This document shows, one piece after another, positions 1 through 9,499 of a stretch of 64,000 bases of DNA; the first letter of the stretch is position 1, and every line of letters starts with the position of its first letter. A program made the translations under genes and the position numbers. The notes below the pieces were generated by a model, which searched no databases, was not told where the DNA came from, and saw nothing but the letters and a program-made list of their open reading frames with translations. This DNA is from CAZOZZ01 sp965247425 (GTDB lineage Bacteria > Acidobacteriota > Terriglobia > 20CM-2-55-15), in NCBI GenBank assembly GCA_965247425.1, contig OZ252023.1:3844001-3908000 (forward strand), written 5' to 3'.

Positions 1-7
1 TGAACTG

Positions 8-638
8 ATGACAAACGACGATGTGATTGAGATGATCGAGGCCGGCTTGTCTGCCGAGATCGTACTGGCCAGCCTCGAATCGTGCGGTTGCCAATTCACT
101 ACCTCAACGTCCGCACTGGTTGCACTGGCGAAGGCGGGTGTGCCGAACGATGTCATCTATTCGATGGTGGCGATCGCGAACCGGAAGGTCCCGGCGCCCG
201 TCGAGGTCTCGGCCCCACCTGCTGGTCCACCACCGCAACCAGAGGTAGTTGTTGAGAGTCTCTTTTTTCCCAAGACCAAGCACGTCATTCAGGACGGTGG
301 GAAAGATAAGGAAATCGAGATAGCGCTTGTCCTGACGGGTGGTGCGATTCTTTCTGAAGCACCGAAAGCAGGAACAGGTATTCGCCACGATACCTTTTGA
401 CACTATCCAGGACATCACCTACGAACGATCCAGTCACGCCAGGATCAAGACTGCGCTATTACTGAGCCCTTGGGCGCTTTTCTCAAAGGGCAAGAAGCAT
501 TGGCTGACCGTTAATTACAAAGCAGGCGATGTCTCGGACTTCATCCTGCTGAAGCTCGACAAGAAGGAGTACAAGAGAATTCTGGCGGCGACCGAGGCCA
601 GGACGGGACAGACCATCGAACGAGTGATCGACAACTGA
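8..638 (+). pseudogene. Frameshifted hypothetical protein with a short helical N-terminal domain
   Basis: Two overlapping frames read as one broken gene. Positions 8-400 encode a 50-residue N-terminus of the kind MTNDDVIEMIEAGLS...ALVALAKAGVP, with two helix-turn units, then a proline-rich linker. Positions 339-638 encode a C-terminus with FATIPFDTIQDITYERS and SKGKKHWLTVNY, which reads like a small beta-rich membrane-recruitment fold. A one-base shift near 330-345 separates them. The N-terminal unit is common in Acidobacteriota proteins of unknown function. The gene is intact apart from the shift, so a sequencing error is possible; other frameshifts nearby favour real decay. Confidence 0.55.
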
Positions 639-837
639 CGCCAGGCGCGAGCTCTCCTGGCTCCGGAGTCTCGCACTTTCGCCTTCAGCAAAAGCACCGG
701 TTTGATCCAGCATCATGCGTGCCGTATCGATATCGCGCCAGTCAATGGCGTGGGTGTATCTTTGCGCATCGCCAAGTCCTTGCAGAAATTCTAATCCTCG
801 CTCCACCGGAAGTTTCTTCAAGTTTCCTCAAGAAGGA

Positions 838-1107
838 GGAACCCTGGCCGTCACATCAAATCAGAGTGGAATCCATAGCGACTTGCTGACGCTGGGTGTG
901 TTTGTCGATGTGGCCCTGCGGGACATCGAGAATCCGTCGGCCCTGTATGATGGCGACGATTTCGACTTCAGCCTTGTTCCCGCCAGCATCGCCATCGATG
1001 CGGGCGTGGCCTTGCCTGGGGTGACAGACGAGGCCACCGGTAATGCGCCGGACCTTGGCGCGCTCGAACTCGGCCTCCCGGTGCCTCACTATGGCCGACG
1101 GAATTGA
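838..1107 (+). pseudogene. C-terminal relic of a right-handed beta-helix (choice-of-anchor-Q type) protein
   Basis: The last 80 codons of an open frame carry FDFSLVPASIAIDAGVAL, then APDLGALELGLPVPHYG. The pattern 'S.AIDAG ... DLGA.E' is the usual end of secreted parallel beta-helix proteins (polysaccharide-lyase-like, choice-of-anchor-Q). Upstream of about 838 the frame contains nothing like a beta-helix, so only the tail remains. This is a fragment of a once-secreted protein with no likely function now. Confidence 0.5.
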
Positions 1108-1201
1108 TTTGGGCTGACGGTTCGTGACATTTGCGAGTGGGATTTCCCCTAAGATCAGACGCGTCTATCGAAACCGCATTAGTAACGAAAATGAGGGGAC
1201 A

Positions 1202-2764
1202 ATGAACAAAGCCAGAGTTTTATTCATGTTGGTTACGACTCTTACAATGCTATCCGTGCCTTTGTTGGCTTTTTCTCAAAGCCAGCCGTTTTACGGCTTA
1301 CCTTTGCCGGGTCCGGCAACCCTGCAGGTTCTTGACTTTGGTGGGGTCGACCTTGCTCCAATTCCTGTAGTGCGTACCCATGACAGTCAGCCGATTCCTG
1401 ATGGAGAGGCCTTGCACAGCCATGTTGCGGCTGCGGTTGATATTGCCCTGGAAAGTCGTGAGAGGAATCCCCAGATGTGGGGGATATTTTCCGGATTTCC
1501 CGAAGAGGAAAAGGTGTTCAGCTACATGCATGAGCACCTGGAGCAAGCCGGTGTAGAAGATATCGATGTGCAAACCCTCAATCAAAACCCCTATTCCCTG
1601 ACCACAGGATGGAGGGTTCAGCTCACAGGGCTGGATGGGGAATCCGTCGATCTGCAGTCCGCAACGGCCATGGGTGTTGGAGCCAGGGAGTCGATGGATG
1701 CCGTGACAGCGCCGCTGATTTACCTGGGAAGGGGGCTGGAGGCGGATCTGGCAGGACGAGATGTCGCCGGAAACATTGCAGTCATCAGAGCGACAACGGC
1801 GCCGCCTTTTTTCGAGACTTATACCAGAGGTTCGATGGCGCGCCTGGCTGCGGCCCGAGCAGTTGGGGTAATCCGACTGTGGGATCATCCCGGCAATCTC
1901 CAGGTTCGGCTGGGCAACTGCCCTGATATTCCTTGCTTCGAGTTGGGGCAGGAAGACGGTTCCTTTCTTGAGGCCGTCATGGTGAAAGCCTCTGCCGCCG
2001 GTGAAATGGGCCAGCTCAGAATGTCGCTTGAAATAGACATTGAGCGGGAGGTCCGCCAGGCGCGCAATCTGGTCGGCAAGATTGAAGGTACTCAAAACTC
2101 TGAGGAAAACATTATCCTCCTGGCTCACGCGGATACCTGGTTTGCCGGGGCCGAAGACAACGGCGCGGGTTTGGCCATGTTGCTTGGCCTGGCCGAGCAT
2201 TTTGGCGCGAACCGACCCAGACACGATGTCTACTTTGTCGTATCGCCCGGACATCACCATGGCGCCGTCGGGAGTAATTTCTTTGTAGAAAATTACACCG
2301 AGGTTGTCGCAAACAATATGCTGACGGTAAACCTGGAACATATCGCCGCCGGGGGAATAACGCGTTCTTATGCGGGTACCTTCAGACGCGAAAGGGATGC
2401 TTACGGTAACCAGTTCCCGCGGTTGGTCCCAACCAACTGGGATGCTCAGTGGCGCATTTCGACCATGACCAGCAAGACTCCGTTCCTGGTCGACGCTTGG
2501 CATCGCGCTTCAAATTCAAGTTACTACAGTCAGTCAGCTGATATCTGGGAGACGGGGCCGAATTCCTTTCCCGGCGAGGCAGGCGCCCTGGCCAGGGCCG
2601 GAGTCAATGGCGTACAGAATGTTGAAGTGGATCACTGGTATCACACGTCCGGTGCTACGGCCGACACAATCTCTTCGGAAAGCCTGGCACGTGCCTTCCT
2701 GTTTTTTACTGATTTCCTTGCCATCGTGGATCAGGCATCGAGAGCGGAGATAGAGGCTGAGTAA
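1202..2764 (+). CDS. Secreted M28-family metallopeptidase with PA domain
   Basis: A 520-residue protein. The ATG at 1202 is chosen because it follows a GAGGGG ribosome site and opens a signal peptide (MNKARVLFMLVTTLTMLSVP, cleavage probably after a Ser-Gln near residue 26). A protease-associated (PA) insert lies at about residues 160-270. The M28 zinc core follows: AHADTWFAGAEDNGAG (first His and Asp ligands), a PGHHHGAVGS segment, NLEHIAAGG and a late WYHTSGATAD that could supply the last His. The usual catalytic EE pair is not obvious. It probably hydrolyses peptides outside the cytoplasm. It stands alone, 60 bases before the MntA-like gene. Confidence 0.8.
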   Translation: MNKARVLFMLVTTLTMLSVPLLAFSQSQPFYGLPLPGPATLQVLDFGGVDLAPIPVVRTHDSQPIPDGEALHSHVAAAVDIALESRERNPQMWGIFSGFPEEEKVFSYMHEHLEQAGVEDIDVQTLNQNPYSLTTGWRVQLTGLDGESVDLQSATAMGVGARESMDAVTAPLIYLGRGLEADLAGRDVAGNIAVIRATTAPPFFETYTRGSMARLAAARAVGVIRLWDHPGNLQVRLGNCPDIPCFELGQEDGSFLEAVMVKASAAGEMGQLRMSLEIDIEREVRQARNLVGKIEGTQNSEENIILLAHADTWFAGAEDNGAGLAMLLGLAEHFGANRPRHDVYFVVSPGHHHGAVGSNFFVENYTEVVANNMLTVNLEHIAAGGITRSYAGTFRRERDAYGNQFPRLVPTNWDAQWRISTMTSKTPFLVDAWHRASNSSYYSQSADIWETGPNSFPGEAGALARAGVNGVQNVEVDHWYHTSGATADTISSESLARAFLFFTDFLAIVDQASRAEIEAE

Positions 2765-2824
2765 TTGAAAAGCCCAGAATTCCTTTTCTAGCCTTTTCAC
2801 AATCGCGGGAATACACTTCAGTCT

Positions 2825-3121
2825 ATGAAGAATGGACGCGACAGAGTTCTAGAAATGCTCGAGGAAAACCGAGATGCCATCAGTGCGTTCGGCGTGAAGA
2901 GCCTCGCCTTGTTCGGCTCCGCAGCCCGCGGGAATGCCGAGACGCGGGATCTGGATTTCCTCGTTGAGTTTGAGACGAAGAGCTTCGACGCGTACATGGA
3001 TTCGAAAGCTTTCCTGGAAGGCCTCTTTGATAAACCTGTGGACCTTGTCCTTCGCGACGGGATCAAGCCGCGCCTCCGTTCCCGAATCCTCAGCGAAGCC
3101 GTAGATGTCCCGGGATTATAA
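2825..3121 (+). CDS. MntA-like minimal nucleotidyltransferase antitoxin
   Basis: A 98-residue protein with the nucleotidyltransferase signature LFGSAARGNAETRDLDFLVEF (residues about 29-49; GS motif plus DxD-like LDF). This is the length and motif of MntA/MNT proteins, which modify the HepT toxin by AMPylation. Its stop overlaps the start of the HepT gene (start 3105), the standard arrangement of a HEPN-MNT toxin-antitoxin operon. The MNT gene itself looks intact although its partner is frameshifted. Confidence 0.8.
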   Translation: MKNGRDRVLEMLEENRDAISAFGVKSLALFGSAARGNAETRDLDFLVEFETKSFDAYMDSKAFLEGLFDKPVDLVLRDGIKPRLRSRILSEAVDVPGL

Positions 3122-3433
3122 GGTCGAGGACATCCTCGAGGCGGCCCAGATGATCCGCGAATACACTTCTGGAACCTCTCCGAGTGAGTTTCAGCAGACC
3201 GCAAGACGTTCGATGCCGTCATACGAAACCTGGAGATAATCGGTGAAGCAACCAAGAACGTGCCTCAGGATGTCCGAGACAAGAATCCACAGATTGAGTG
3301 GACCAAGATGGCAGGACTCCGAGACATCCTGATCCACGATTACTTTGGTGTCGACACAGAAATTGTCTGGGATGTAGTACGGAACAAGCTGCCACTCGTG
3401 GAATCCGAGTTCCGCCGCATCCTATCCGAATAA
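3105..3433 (+). pseudogene. Frameshifted HepT-like HEPN ribonuclease toxin
   Basis: The start overlaps the MntA gene. The first frame gives MSRDYKVEDILEAAQMIREY and stops early. After a shift at about 3192-3200 the other frame continues with KTFDAVIRNLEIIGEATKN, then RDILIHDYFGVD and ends at 3433. RDILIHDY is the HEPN Rx4HxY active-site motif, so the RNase residues are still encoded, but out of frame with the start. The total length of 329 bases is not a multiple of three. Likely an inactivated toxin with surviving antitoxin. Confidence 0.8.
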
Positions 3434-3498
3434 GCGCCTTCTGCCGAACCGGCACCCTTCCGCTCTTCCCCTCCGTCACCCGAAAACCACAGGGACAG

Positions 3499-3530
3499 CG
3501 TGTCGGGGTGGCCGTCCCTGGCCACCCGCG
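3499..3530 (+). repeat. REP-like palindromic repeat, copy 1
   Basis: A 32-base unit with core GGTGGCCGTCCCTGGCCACC, a perfect 7-bp inverted repeat around a 6-base spacer. The same unit occurs at 5993-6021 (partial) and as an inverted pair at 27287-27397. It lies 65 bases after the broken HepT gene. Confidence 0.75.
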
Positions 3531-3660
3531 GTCAAGCGAAACCTCTCTTTCACCGAGCTTCCGTCGCACCTGTCCCCCGTCCTGACCAGCCAACCCTCCA
3601 AATCCAACCTATCCAGAAATCGTCACATGCTCTTGGGATGGATTCCGAGAATCGCGTCAG

Positions 3661-5406
3661 CTAGCCCGCATAAATCACCGAAAGGACCAGAAAAGGCCGC
3701 CCTGTTTGGCATAAATCGTTTGTCGAGAACGGTTCAGAAACCAAACGGAGGCGGCCCTTATGAGTACAGAGTGTAAACAAACCACGTTCGAATTTCACGG
3801 ACTTCTTCAACGAAAAATGAAGGCGCGTTTCGACGGCGGCAAGATCACGTCTGACGCTGGAGTTCTGCTGCTGCGTGAAGTCGAAAAGCGGACCGGTTTG
3901 ATCGATGGATTGGCGGGGTGTTTTAGCGATCATCGCGACCAACGGTTGATCGAACACACCGTGAAGGAGCTGTTGGGACAGCGGGTCTACGGGCTGTGCC
4001 TGGGATATGAAGACCTGAACGATCACGATCAGTTACGGACCGACCCGATGCTTGCGTTGGCGGTGGACAAAGCGGATCCGCTGGGAACGAATCGACGACA
4101 GGCCGGCGACTGGGGAAAGGCGTTGGCGGGCAAGAGCACGCTAAACCGATTGGAGTTGACCGGCGCCGAAGTCGGCGACCAGGAGCGGTACAAGAAGATC
4201 GCTATGGATGGGGACAAGATCGATCGTTGGATGGTCGATGCGTTTGTGGCAGCCCATGACAACACGGCGCCCGAAGAGATCGTTCTGGATCTGGACGCGA
4301 CCGATGATCCGATCCATGGTCAACAGGAAGGCCGGTTCTTTCACGGCTACTACCGCAACTACTGCTATCTGCCCTTGTACATCTTCTGTGGAGAGCATCT
4401 GTTGTGCGCTCGGCTGCGCCCGTCCAATATCGATGGGGCGGCAGGATCAGTCGATGAATTGGAACGTATCGTCGGCCAGATCCGTCAGAGCTGGCCGGAC
4501 GTGTCGATCATCATTCGGGCCGATTCCGGATTCTGCCGGGATGCATTACTGGACTGGTGTGAAACCCACCAGGTCGATTATGTGATGGGGTTGGCCAAGA
4601 ACGACCGCCTCAAGCGAGAGATCGCTGACCAGATGATTCAGGCTGAAGCGGAGTTTCAGACCACTGGGAAATCGGCACGAGTGTTTAAGGATTTCCTGTA
4701 CCGGACTCGAAAGAGCTGGAGCCGCACTCGTCGCGTTGTTGGCAAAGCCGAGTTCCTGGCCAAGGGCGCCAATCCCCGATTCGTGGTGACCTCACTGCCA
4801 CCGGAACGACTCGGAGCCCAAGCGCTCTACGAAGATTTCTATTGCGCACGCGGCGACATGGAGAACCGGATCAAAGAACAGCAACTGGATCTATTTGCCG
4901 ACCGCACCAGTGCGGGAACCATGCGCGCCAATCAGCTCCGACTGTATCTGTCCTCAGCCGCCTACATGCTTATGCAGGCGTTGCGTCGTCTCGGTCTCAA
5001 AGATACCGCGATGGCCCATGCCCAATGCGGAACCATCCGTCTGAAGCTTCTTAAGATCGGTGCGCGTATCCGCCTCACGGTCCGCAACGTCTGGATCTCG
5101 ATGTCGGAGGCCTATCCCTATGCCGACGTCTTTGCTCTCATAGTGAGAAACCTGCAATCAATTCCGCTTCGTTGCTGACGACACCGAACCTTCAGATCCG
5201 AAAAACAGCGCCTCTCATCTGCCTCCCGGCGAGGCCTGCCTGCACTCGCCCATTCATGCCGATCTCCCGCCAAATGTCGCCGTGTCACAGGCTCAAAATC
5301 CGCCAATGTCCACGGCTCGCTCACTCTCAGCTCCAAGTCTCGCCGCAAATCGCTTCTCGTATCCGAACACCGATCGATTCTCCGATTGGTGATCCATCCG
5401 GGCTAG
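3661..5406 (+). mobile_element. IS1380-family insertion sequence, copy 1
   Basis: The boundaries come from comparison with copy 2: identity starts at 3661 and ends at 5406-5407. The ends form an imperfect 19-bp terminal inverted repeat (CTAGCCCGCATAAATCACC left; CTAGCCCGGATGGATCACC on the right end's complement, 16 of 19 matching). It carries one transposase gene and about 230 bases of 3' non-coding sequence. No clear target duplication is visible (left flank gtcag, right flank tccct), so the flanks may have been rearranged after insertion. Confidence 0.9.
3760..5178 (+). CDS. IS1380-family transposase
   Basis: A 472-residue DDE transposase. Visible catalytic landmarks are LDLDATDDP (first Asp, about residue 180), IIRADSGF (second Asp, about 250) and MENRIKEQQ (Glu, about 368), the usual IS1380 spacing. 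The N-terminus FDGGKITSDAGVLLLRE is typical of the family. The ATG follows a GGAGG site. The protein is identical to the one at 22664-24082, so the two insertions are recent or homogenised. The frame is intact and the element should be able to move. Confidence 0.95.
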   Translation: MSTECKQTTFEFHGLLQRKMKARFDGGKITSDAGVLLLREVEKRTGLIDGLAGCFSDHRDQRLIEHTVKELLGQRVYGLCLGYEDLNDHDQLRTDPMLALAVDKADPLGTNRRQAGDWGKALAGKSTLNRLELTGAEVGDQERYKKIAMDGDKIDRWMVDAFVAAHDNTAPEEIVLDLDATDDPIHGQQEGRFFHGYYRNYCYLPLYIFCGEHLLCARLRPSNIDGAAGSVDELERIVGQIRQSWPDVSIIIRADSGFCRDALLDWCETHQVDYVMGLAKNDRLKREIADQMIQAEAEFQTTGKSARVFKDFLYRTRKSWSRTRRVVGKAEFLAKGANPRFVVTSLPPERLGAQALYEDFYCARGDMENRIKEQQLDLFADRTSAGTMRANQLRLYLSSAAYMLMQALRRLGLKDTAMAHAQCGTIRLKLLKIGARIRLTVRNVWISMSEAYPYADVFALIVRNLQSIPLRC

Positions 5407-5632
5407 TCCCTAATTCCGTCCGTTGCCCACAACACCTTCCGCAACGACCGCATCACCCTCGAAGCCTGGAAGCGAGCCTGCCGCGTCCCCCGCCGCCCAC
5501 GCACGAAAACCAAAGGGGTGGTCGGTCCCCGGATACCGGCCGTCCCACATCCTTAAAGGAAAGCGCACCCAGAGGAACCAAGACGTCTTTGACCTTGAGT
5601 CCGAAACCGCCTACGCTGAGAATGGGGATGAT

Positions 5633-5857
5633 ATGGAAGTTCAGCTGACAACCGAAGAACAGGCGCAGCTCGTACAGATTGCACAGCGCACGGGAAGGAA
5701 TGCTGAAGAGGTAGTCCGCGAAGCCATCCACTCTTTCCTGCAGCATGAGACGGCTTTTGTGGAAGCCGTTAAGAGAAGGATCAGCTTCGTTGGACGTTGG
5801 CGAACACACACCCACCGAGAAATGGGCGCCCGCATTGAAAAGCTTTTCCAACCCTGA
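5633..5857 (+). CDS. ParD-like antitoxin with a locally scrambled C-terminus
   Basis: The frame from ATG 5633 gives 74 residues: MEVQLTTEEQAQLVQIAQRTG, then EEVVREAIHSFLQHE, a ParD/RHH-like helical antitoxin, ending EMGARIEKLFQP. The middle (about 5773-5812) reads RISFVGRWRTHTH, which does not fit the family; a neighbouring frame gives GSASLDVGEHT, which does. This suggests two compensating indels that left the ends in frame. The stop TGA overlaps the ATG of the ParE-like remnant (TGATG), as in parDE operons. The protein may still fold at its N-terminus. Confidence 0.6.
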   Translation: MEVQLTTEEQAQLVQIAQRTGRNAEEVVREAIHSFLQHETAFVEAVKRRISFVGRWRTHTHREMGARIEKLFQP

Positions 5858-5979
5858 TGCAGATTCGCTGGTCGCCTGAGGCCGCTGCCGATTTTGAGTC
5901 TGCTATCCAACGGATTCTCGATGAGACAGCCCGATTGACGGCCACGAACGGCCCTGCACGACGGCAAGAACTTGGATGA
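5857..5979 (+). pseudogene. Truncated ParE-like toxin
   Basis: Forty residues beginning MQIRWSPEAAADFESAIQRI, the usual start of ParE/RelE-fold toxins. After about 26 residues the sequence loses all resemblance to the family and stops. The toxin is therefore missing most of its fold. It overlaps the antitoxin stop and is followed after 13 bases by a REP-like repeat, which may mark the deletion point. Confidence 0.65.
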
Positions 5980-5992
5980 ACGACCAGGACAG

Positions 5993-6021
5993 CGTGTACG
6001 GGTGGCCGTCCCTGGCCACCC
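5993..6021 (+). repeat. REP-like palindromic repeat, copy 2 (partial)
   Basis: Same core as at 3499 (GGTGGCCGTCCCTGGCCACC), with one change in the left flank. It sits immediately after the truncated ParE gene, matching its position after the dead HepT gene. Confidence 0.7.
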
Positions 6022-6118
6022 ACCAGGCAAGCCGTCAAGCCCACCAACGGGCGTCAACCCAACAGCCGGCAAACTGGTCAATTTGCAAGCTTCTCAATCT
6101 TCGTGAGGATTCGGGGAT

Positions 6119-6139
6119 GTATTGAGGGCTCTGTTCCCT
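6119..6139. repeat. 21-base dispersed repeat, copy 1
   Basis: GTATTGAGGGCTCTGTTCCC followed by T recurs at 11819-11839 with a single T/C change. The AGGG and CCCT arms could form a short hairpin. It lies 17 bases past the stop of the metalloprotease gene on the minus strand, so it could act in termination, but no T-run follows. Confidence 0.5.
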
Positions 6140-6155
6140 CATTCTTAATCTCGAC

Positions 6156-9100
6156 TTACGCGGGCTGAACGGTCAGCGTAGCTGACGCGGAGTCGGACCC
6201 GGCCGGCGTCGTCACCACGATCCGATAGGTGCCGCCCTCGGCGCGGTTCACGTTCACGATCTGATAGTAATTCAAGGTCGCGCCAACGAGTTCGTCTGAG
6301 TCCCGGAACCACTGATACGTTGGATCAAGGTCGCTCGAAACGAACACCTGGAACGTCGCCGACTCCCCCTCCGCTACCACCAGACTTTCCGGACCGCTGT
6401 CGATCACAGGGGGCTTCGCCCGCTCGACCAACGCTAGTGAGTGATCCAACCCGCCAGCGACAGCAAAGGGCAGAGGTAGCCTGCTTGGGACGGTTGCCTG
6501 CCCGTGGGCGTTCTGTCCCCACGCCTCGACCCCGATTGCCAGCTCGAGGGGCAGCGTGTCATCGACCCAGGGTGGGCGGTAATAGCGGTTGCGCACGGTG
6601 AGGGTATGGCGAAACCCGGCGCCGATCTGGAGCATCCTGGCGTCAGCCGGGCGGCCGTGTTCTGTTGAGATGAAGCTTTGTCCATCCGTGTTCTCGCCCC
6701 AGGCGGAGAGGGTGCCGTCCTTATGAAGCGCGACGGCATGGAAGCCTCCGGCGGCGATCGAGACGACGTCCTTGAGGCCTGAAACGTCTGCTTGCGACGC
6801 GACCCCGGAGCCCCACGTGACGACCGTCAGGTCGTTCAGGAGCGCCACGGCGTGACTGTGTCCGATGGCTACATCGATTACGAAGCCGGGAGTTGCGGGC
6901 GGGGCCATGGTCCAATCAACGATTGAGATGATGTCAATGGCCCCGTCACGGTCGAGTGCCAGGGCGGTCCCGTTGGTCCCCACGGCAACCACAGTCGCCC
7001 ACTGAATTTCCGGGATCTCGACAGGCGCGGCGAAAAGATTCCACTTCAGCACTTTCCCGTCGTTCCGAAGTGCCAGGTTGACCGGTGAGCCAGCGCTGAT
7101 CGCGATGATGTCATTAAGTGCCCCGAGCCCTGATTCGGGCCTGCCGTTCCCCCAGGCCGTGACACGGCCATCCGATCTGAGCGCGACCGAGTAGCTGTTA
7201 ACGGCGTCGATCGCGGTCAGTCCTTCAAGGTCCGTCCGCGCCTCTCCTTCGCCGAAAACGTTCGATCCCCACCCCACGACCGAGCAGTTCCCAACGACCG
7301 ACACCCGGAACGGTGCCTGGACGCTCCCATAGCCGTTGTCCACCACGCACGTGAACAGCCCATCGGTTTCGACCGTAAGCTCCTTCTGATCGGCGTCCGG
7401 GATCTCCACGTCGTCGTGGAACCAGGAGATTTGTATCGAAGCACTGCTGTTGATGCCGACCCCGAGCGTGAGCCCGGCCCCCTTCCTCAAGGTGTTCTGG
7501 TAACGGCTTCGCCACGTCAGGGACGGCGGTCGATGGACAACTGTGAGCTCCGCCGGCCCACTCTCTGCATCGCCAGCCGCGTTGCTGACCGAAACCACAT
7601 AGCTGCCCGAGTCCTCCATCCCGAGCGGGCCCAGGTCGAGCGTGTTCGTGATTTGGCCGGGCAGAGGTTCGCCGTCCTTGAACCAGTTGTAGACGAGCGG
7701 TCGGCTGCCCTGGACCATTACGGAAAGGACCAGAGGGTCACCGATGTAGGCCGTCGTGTCCGCGGGCGGAGACGTGATTTCAGGGGCATAGCCGTCGAGG
7801 TTGATATCGACGTCGATGTACTCGTTCGGCGCCGTGCCGCCGTAGTCGACGACCGTCATGCTGATTCCGAACTCGACGTCCTCGAAGGTCGAGCCCAGAG
7901 GGAGGCCGGCGCCCGCGGCAACAGAGTTCGTGGGCGACATGTCCAGGAGTTGGCTGTAGGTGTCCCGGGTGGTGGGTCCGCCCCAGATGATGTAGGCACC
8001 CAGCATGAGGTCCGGCCGATCCGTGAAACGCTGCCGCAGTCCGATCCAGTAGGTCCGGACCGAATCACGTGCCAGGACCAGCGCCTGCACTCCGGACGAC
8101 TGGGCGTGATCGAGCCGGTATACCCGGAACCGTCCCGACGTCGAGACCGTTTGGACCTCCGGCCGATCGAGCCATTGGAGGGCATATGAGTAGAACGGAT
8201 TGGGGTGGTCGCGGTCGTCCAGCGGTCGGCCGCCCATGATGTCGAACAGGTCCCCGTAGTCGACGCCCCATCCGGGTCCGACAACAGAGTTCCCTGCATT
8301 CCAGGCTTGTGCATGCTCCAGCCCGAACGTGTGACCCAATTCGTGCGCAACAAGCCCGGGGGTCATTGATCCGTTGAGCCAGACATTTCGCCCGCGAAGC
8401 GTCCCATACCCCTGGCGGTCGAAGTCCGGCGGGTACACGAAAGTCTCGGCCTCTGGATCGTAGACGATTCGAAGGGACGAAAAGTACACGATGATGCGAT
8501 CGTAACTGGCGAGGTTGTGGTGGGCCGAAGCGGCCTGTCGCGCGTGGAGATGCAGACGATCCCGGCCGACGCCATTGCCGTCGAGAGCGTAGGAGGGGCC
8601 AGTCTCCGGCAGGCCATAGACCTGGGTGATCACTGAAGTGATGCCGAGGCGGCCTCTGGACCAGTCGGCGTAGTACTGGTCGACTTCGGCCATCACGTTC
8701 GCTGCGATTGTTTCGTTGATGGAGGTTCCACTTGCCCCGTCGAACCGCGTTCGGATGACGAGGACGGAGAGTGCCCCGGTGGCTCCGGAAAGCCGCGGGG
8801 GGAGTAGCGTCTCCGAGGTGTCACCCTCGGACTCCGCCTCCAGGCTGGTGTAGACCACCGCACCGAGGGCGGTCGCTTCCTGCAGGAGCAGTCTCTGTTC
8901 GAGCGTGGCCAGATCCTCGAGCGATCGAACGACGTGCCGTTCTCCCAGAAGCTCGAACGCTACAGGTTCCATCCTCGCTCCTGTCGGATCGAGGAGCCGT
9001 ACCGGGCTCGGGTGCAGGGCGAGTCGATCTCCAATCGCGATTCCGTGTACCGAGAGTCCGGTCATCGTGCCAGGCGTGCGGCGGCGACCGACCAGGCTGG

Positions 9101-9332
9101 CGCAATACCGGCGACCGTCCACTATGACTTCCGTCGTCCGGTCGGCGATCCCTTCTTCCGGTGAGCAGCCAACGGTCACGATCATCTCGCCCATACCCGA
9201 GACGCGCTCCTCAAGGTGCCCGAGGACAGATGGCGGCAGTTGTTCCCAATAGATTCGAGGAACAGCGATCGAGAGTGCAGTCTCCGGGTCGTTCGCGATC
9301 AGCTCTCCAATGAGCTGACCACTCGCTCCCAT
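6156..9332 (-). CDS. Large M11/gametolysin-like metalloprotease with Ig and RCC1-type domains
   Basis: About 1058 residues from ATG 9332; an AGGAG lies 14 bases upstream, and a GTG at 9392 would add 20 residues. The zinc motif HELGHTFGLEHA lies at about residues 330-341 (HExxHxxGxxH, gluzincin/metzincin type) inside a catalytic region of roughly residues 180-480. Then follow two Ig-like modules (about 514-605 and 605-678; DSGSYVVSVSNAAGD), a run of RCC1-type units (about 685-968; VVGWGSNVFGEG, SVALRSDGRVTAWG, HAVALHKDGTLSAWGEN) and a third Ig module at the end. It is probably extracellular, yet neither start gives a clear signal peptide, so the true N-terminus may be missing or mutated. Confidence 0.75.
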   Translation of the reverse strand: MGASGQLIGELIANDPETALSIAVPRIYWEQLPPSVLGHLEERVSGMGEMIVTVGCSPEEGIADRTTEVIVDGRRYCASLVGRRRTPGTMTGLSVHGIAIGDRLALHPSPVRLLDPTGARMEPVAFELLGERHVVRSLEDLATLEQRLLLQEATALGAVVYTSLEAESEGDTSETLLPPRLSGATGALSVLVIRTRFDGASGTSINETIAANVMAEVDQYYADWSRGRLGITSVITQVYGLPETGPSYALDGNGVGRDRLHLHARQAASAHHNLASYDRIIVYFSSLRIVYDPEAETFVYPPDFDRQGYGTLRGRNVWLNGSMTPGLVAHELGHTFGLEHAQAWNAGNSVVGPGWGVDYGDLFDIMGGRPLDDRDHPNPFYSYALQWLDRPEVQTVSTSGRFRVYRLDHAQSSGVQALVLARDSVRTYWIGLRQRFTDRPDLMLGAYIIWGGPTTRDTYSQLLDMSPTNSVAAGAGLPLGSTFEDVEFGISMTVVDYGGTAPNEYIDVDINLDGYAPEITSPPADTTAYIGDPLVLSVMVQGSRPLVYNWFKDGEPLPGQITNTLDLGPLGMEDSGSYVVSVSNAAGDAESGPAELTVVHRPPSLTWRSRYQNTLRKGAGLTLGVGINSSASIQISWFHDDVEIPDADQKELTVETDGLFTCVVDNGYGSVQAPFRVSVVGNCSVVGWGSNVFGEGEARTDLEGLTAIDAVNSYSVALRSDGRVTAWGNGRPESGLGALNDIIAISAGSPVNLALRNDGKVLKWNLFAAPVEIPEIQWATVVAVGTNGTALALDRDGAIDIISIVDWTMAPPATPGFVIDVAIGHSHAVALLNDLTVVTWGSGVASQADVSGLKDVVSIAAGGFHAVALHKDGTLSAWGENTDGQSFISTEHGRPADARMLQIGAGFRHTLTVRNRYYRPPWVDDTLPLELAIGVEAWGQNAHGQATVPSRLPLPFAVAGGLDHSLALVERAKPPVIDSGPESLVVAEGESATFQVFVSSDLDPTYQWFRDSDELVGATLNYYQIVNVNRAEGGTYRIVVTTPAGSDSASATLTVQPA

Positions 9333-9499
9333 CGCCCATGCCGGTCTCCTTTCTATTCGTTTAACGGATGGTGGCCAATCTATGGCGGCCACTCCTCTTC
9401 AACTCAAACGACCGTGGCCGCGGTCACCACCCCTATGACATTCGGCTTGACGGTATAAGAAAAAGTCACTTTTTTTCCTATAGATATAGAGCTGTAATA

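Noticed and set aside
1298..2503. A 401-codon open frame on the minus strand opposite the M28 peptidase
   Set aside because: It is a shadow of a well-supported gene: no ribosome site, no motif, and a composition that follows the codon pattern of the opposite strand.
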